Assembly: GCA_023383735.1 (NCBI GenBank)
Contig: JAHDYN010000106.1
Coordinates: 1-6,650 of the forward strand
DNA length: 6,650 nucleotides
Reading direction: 5' to 3'
From: Gammaproteobacteria bacterium
Lineage (GTDB): Bacteria > Pseudomonadota > Gammaproteobacteria > Steroidobacterales > GCA-2729495
The position numbers and the translations under genes were made by a program. This document shows positions 4,192 to 6,650 of the stretch, in pieces (positions within the stretch are counted from its first letter, which is position 1; each line of letters starts with the position of its first letter). The notes under the pieces were generated by a model. The model was not told the DNA's origin. It saw only the letters and a program-made list of their open reading frames with translations, and searched no databases.

Positions 4192-5421
4192 TCAGTGCTG
4201 CACGAGACGGCGCGCAAGCAGGTGGCTGATCGCGAGCGCCAGCAGGCCGGTGAGGAACAGGCCGGCGCAACGTGGCAGCAGGGCCAGCAGCGCTTCGCCA
4301 CGCCAGAACAGCCCGCTGTAGGCTTCGAGGGCCCAGGTGTTCGGTGTGATCCAGCCCAGCGTCTGCAGCCAGCCGGGCATGAAGAAGCGCGGCACCATGC
4401 TGCCGCCGATCGCCGACATGATGAGGATCACGACCGTGGGCAGGATCTGTGCCTGGGCGCGCGTGCGACAGGCCGTGACGAGCAGCAGGCCGAGCCCGGC
4501 GGCGAGCACCGCCGAGCAGAATGAAATCAGCAGCCACGCGCCGAAGTTGCCCGGCACATCCACGCCATAGAGCAGCCAGGCGACGGCGAAGATCACCGTG
4601 CCCTGCACCATGCCCTGCAGGGTCAGAAACATGAATCTGCCGTTCATCACCACCGTCATGCCGCCCGGTCCGGCGGCGATGCGGTCGAGTATGCCGGCCG
4701 CCTGGTCGTCGAGAATGCCCACGGCGTTCTGCGCGCTGGCAAACATCAGGAACATGAATGCCACGGCGCCGGCGTAGTAGGCGATGTGGTTGAGCGCGGC
4801 GGTCTGTCCGGCCACGTTCTCGCGGTCGAGCAGGTCCTCGAATGACCAGCCGCCGCCCTGGCCGGACCCGGCGGACTCGCGGAGATCGGCCAGCCCGGTT
4901 TCGATTTCCGCCTGCTGCCCGGCCGAAAATTCCGTGAACTCCGTGCCGATGAGTTCGGCGACGCGACCGATGGCGAGATCCGGCAGGGCCGAGAAGTACG
5001 CGCGCTGCAGCTGCCCGCTAAGCACCGTGGCAGCGACGCTGCGTGAAGGGTCGACGAGCAGCAGCAGCGGCGGTGCCGCGAGCCCGGCAGCATCGGCCAG
5101 CGACTCGCCATCGGCGCGCACGATCAGCGCCACATCGGCGGTGCCCCGGCGCACCAGGTCGAGTGCAGTGGCGCGGTCGGGGACGTCGGGCACGAGGCTC
5201 ACGGTGGCCTCGTGCTCGAGGGCAGCCAGCAGGCGCGTCGAGTCGGCGCTCCGCACCTCGTCGACGATCGCCACATGCACCTGGACTTCGTCACTGGCTG
5301 CCGTGGCAAAGATCTCGGCAAAGATCAGGAAGAACACCGCCGGCACGAACAGGCTGAGCAGCAGGGCGCCGCGGTCGTGCAGCAGCTGGAGCAGGGCGGC
5401 CCTGAAGATCGCCAGGGTCAT
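4192..5421 (-). CDS. ABC-2 type exporter permease
   Basis: This 409-residue inner-membrane protein has the topology of large ABC-2 permeases (YhhJ/YbhR-like). It has one N-terminal transmembrane helix (about 20-41), a soluble extracytoplasmic domain (about 44-208), and five C-terminal helices (about 212-234, 264-286, 294-316, 326-347, 386-404). The start DRGALLLSLFVPAVFFLIF and the late motif IGGSMVP-x3-MPGWLQ-x5-TPNTWALEAY are characteristic. The extracytoplasmic domain holds a periplasmic-type fold (VHVAIVDEVRSADS, RRGTADVALIVRAD, PLLLLVDPSRS). It should dimerise and pair with the ATPase encoded upstream, whose stop overlaps this ATG by 4 nt (ATGA). Such systems export drugs, lipids or other hydrophobic compounds; the substrate here is unknown. 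No periplasmic adaptor or outer-membrane gene is in the window. Length and motifs look complete. Confidence 0.92.
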   Translation of the reverse strand: MTLAIFRAALLQLLHDRGALLLSLFVPAVFFLIFAEIFATAASDEVQVHVAIVDEVRSADSTRLLAALEHEATVSLVPDVPDRATALDLVRRGTADVALIVRADGESLADAAGLAAPPLLLLVDPSRSVAATVLSGQLQRAYFSALPDLAIGRVAELIGTEFTEFSAGQQAEIETGLADLRESAGSGQGGGWSFEDLLDRENVAGQTAALNHIAYYAGAVAFMFLMFASAQNAVGILDDQAAGILDRIAAGPGGMTVVMNGRFMFLTLQGMVQGTVIFAVAWLLYGVDVPGNFGAWLLISFCSAVLAAGLGLLLVTACRTRAQAQILPTVVILIMSAIGGSMVPRFFMPGWLQTLGWITPNTWALEAYSGLFWRGEALLALLPRCAGLFLTGLLALAISHLLARRLVQH

Positions 5422-6401
5422 CTCGGCGGCACCTGTCCGGTGAGTTCGATATACACGCCATGCAGCCCCGGCTGGCGGATGCGCAGTTCGGCAATGTCTG
5501 CCCCGGCGCTGATGAGTTGCGCACGCAGCGCCGGCAGGCTTTCAAGGCCGCTGCTCAGGCGGCCGATCCACACCTGTGCCTCGTTGGTTGGCGACAGCCG
5601 GGCGGCACGCAGTGCGTCGCGGATCGCCGGGGCAGGTTCCGCCGCCAGCATCAGCACCACTTCCTGGTCGCTGCCGAACAGCCGGCCGATCAGCTGCACA
5701 AGGCTGTCCTCGGCGCGGATCGCCCCTGCCGACATCAGCGCGACGCGGTCGGCGAGCGCCTCGGCTTCAACCAGGTCGTGAGTCGTCATGATCAGGCACA
5801 TGCCGGCCCTTCTCAGCCGGTCGAGCACCTGGTGTACTTCGCTGCGCGCAACCGGATCGAGTCCGACGGTCGGTTCGTCGAGCAGCAGCAGGTCCGGGCG
5901 GTGCAGGGTGCCGGCCGCGATGTTGATCCGTCGCTGCATGCCGCCGGACAGGGCAGCGACCGTATCGCCGGCCCGCGCGGCGAGGCCCGTCCAGTCGAGG
6001 GTGTCGGCCACGGCCGCCGCCAATTGCGCGTGTCCGAGGCCGGCAAGGCGACCGAACAGTTCGAGGTTGTGGCGCACGCTGAGCTGGGTCCAGAGCGCGA
6101 TCGACTGCGGCACAAAGCCGATCCGGCGCCTGACCGCCGCGTCGAGCGGATCGCCGCCGGCGATGCGGATGCTGCCGCTGTCCAGCCGGGTGCGGCCGCA
6201 CAGGGCGCGCAGCAGCGTGGTCTTTCCGGCCCCGTTCGGCCCCAGCAGCACGAGGATCTCGCCGCGGCAGGCGCGTAGCGCCGCACCTGACAGCGCCGCA
6301 CGGCTGCCAAAGCGGCGTACCGCCGACTGCACCACCACCAGGTCTTCAGCGAGCGGGGGTGCTGGCACGGCGTGCTGCGGCTCAGAGGCCGAAGCGCGCA
6401 A
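5418..6401 (-). CDS. ABC transporter ATP-binding protein
   Basis: This cytoplasmic ATPase of about 327 residues powers the ABC-2 permease encoded next to it. In order: Walker A GPNGAGKT (54-61), Q-loop Gln99 (GFVPQS), signature LSGGM (151-155), Walker B LLLLDEP (171-177), D-loop GLDP (180-183) and switch His208 (TTHD). A C-terminal extension of about 95 residues follows, as in ABC-2 exporter ATPases of the CcmA/YbhF type. No ATG precedes the domain. The longest form starts at TTG 6401 and overlaps the SDR gene end by 20 nt; GTG 6368 or GTG 6338 would give shorter proteins still containing the whole domain, and none has a clear Shine-Dalgarno sequence. Tight packing suggests transcription from upstream of the SDR gene. 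All catalytic residues are present; only the start is uncertain. Confidence 0.93.
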   Translation of the reverse strand: MRASASEPQHAVPAPPLAEDLVVVQSAVRRFGSRAALSGAALRACRGEILVLLGPNGAGKTTLLRALCGRTRLDSGSIRIAGGDPLDAAVRRRIGFVPQSIALWTQLSVRHNLELFGRLAGLGHAQLAAAVADTLDWTGLAARAGDTVAALSGGMQRRINIAAGTLHRPDLLLLDEPTVGLDPVARSEVHQVLDRLRRAGMCLIMTTHDLVEAEALADRVALMSAGAIRAEDSLVQLIGRLFGSDQEVVLMLAAEPAPAIRDALRAARLSPTNEAQVWIGRLSSGLESLPALRAQLISAGADIAELRIRQPGLHGVYIELTGQVPPR

Positions 6402-6650
6402 ACAGATCGCGTTTCGGTCCGGGCAGGCGGGCTTTGAGGAAGCGGCCGAGGAGTTTGCCGGTGGTCATCCAGGCGATGCGCCTGCCGCTCTGCCGGTTGG
6501 CGAGCATCTGTTACACCAGCCAGGGCGTGGATGTCTCCACATAGTCGCAGAGGATATTGAGGATCGGGCGGATCTTCTGCCATTCGGCAGGATCGATCTG
6601 CTTCTGCTCCTCGAACCAGTTCTCGGTGATGAGCATGCCGGGGCTGATGG
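6382..6650 (-). pseudogene. Short-chain dehydrogenase/reductase, C-terminal part with in-frame stop
   Basis: Reading in from the window edge, this frame begins ISPGMLITENWFEEQKQ and continues through PAEWQKIRPILNILCDYVET to TPWLV, then meets TAA at 6511-6513. The same frame stays open for 42 more residues (QMLANRQSGRRIAWMTTGK onward to KRDLFARFGL) and stops at TGA 6382-6384. The SPGM motif matches the conserved Pro-Gly that follows the catalytic Tyr-Lys region in classical SDR oxidoreductases. As I recall, related SDRs carry a VET.TPWLA...LAN...G..I.W...K..GRFL ending, so the part after the TAA looks like genuine SDR sequence. A single C-to-T change (CAA to TAA) would explain the stop. The catalytic residues lie outside the window. 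The shortened protein would lose only its C-terminal tail and might still fold. It probably precedes the ABC genes in one operon. A sequencing error is possible. Confidence 0.65.

Noticed and set aside
3524..4537. 337-residue open frame on the - strand across mazEF
   Set aside because: It is antisense to mazE and mazF, which have clear motifs and a ribosome binding site; its composition is low-complexity Arg/Ala/His-rich.
5460..6278. 272-residue open frame on the + strand opposite the ABC ATPase
   Set aside because: It mirrors a gene with complete Walker and signature motifs; composition is Gln/Ala/Arg-rich with no recognisable domain.

Overview
The window is a GC-rich, tightly packed bacterial segment of proteobacterial character. 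This is suggested by GC-ending codons, TTG/GTG starts, overlapping operon genes, Gram-negative-style lipoprotein signal peptides and the protein families present. A gammaproteobacterium is a reasonable guess, but the sequence alone does not fix the taxon. No rRNA, tRNA, CRISPR array, transposase or integrase is visible.

Layout. (1) 1-377 (+): the 3' end of a major facilitator superfamily (MFS) transporter. (2) 493-1044 (+): a stand-alone ORF6N-domain protein gene containing a perfect 27-bp palindrome. It is bracketed by two near-identical copies of the MFS gene tail (348-376 and 1062-1090). (3) 1126-1764 (-): a VapBC-type toxin-antitoxin pair with a 13-bp tandem repeat upstream. (4) 2005-2316 (-): a small, probably beta-rich, conserved-looking protein of unknown function. 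(5) 2541-3312 (+): two adjacent paralogous small secreted or lipoprotein genes sharing a Cys-pair module, in visibly less GC-rich DNA. (6) 3552-4129 (+): a MazEF-type toxin-antitoxin pair with a good promoter, an ideal ribosome binding site and a repeat operator candidate. (7) 4192-6401 (-): an ABC-2 exporter, with ATPase and permease overlapping by 4 nt (ATGA). (8) 6382-6650 (-): the 3' end of a short-chain dehydrogenase/reductase (SDR) gene broken by an in-frame TAA.

The two ends (MFS transporter; SDR plus ABC exporter) look like ordinary chromosomal genes. The stretch from about 380 to 4130 looks like an accessory patch: two type II toxin-antitoxin modules on opposite strands, an ORF6N gene of a family common in phages and mobile DNA, and orphan small secreted proteins. 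The ATPase and permease should form one exporter complex, possibly co-transcribed with the SDR. Each toxin-antitoxin pair should repress its own promoter through the antitoxin.

Gene-free stretches are all under 300 bases (longest about 240 nt, 1765-2004 and 3313-3551). Apart from the repeats and promoter listed, I see nothing convincing in them. The most unusual signals are the coding-region palindrome in the ORF6N gene, the duplicated MFS tail around that gene, and the lipoprotein pair.
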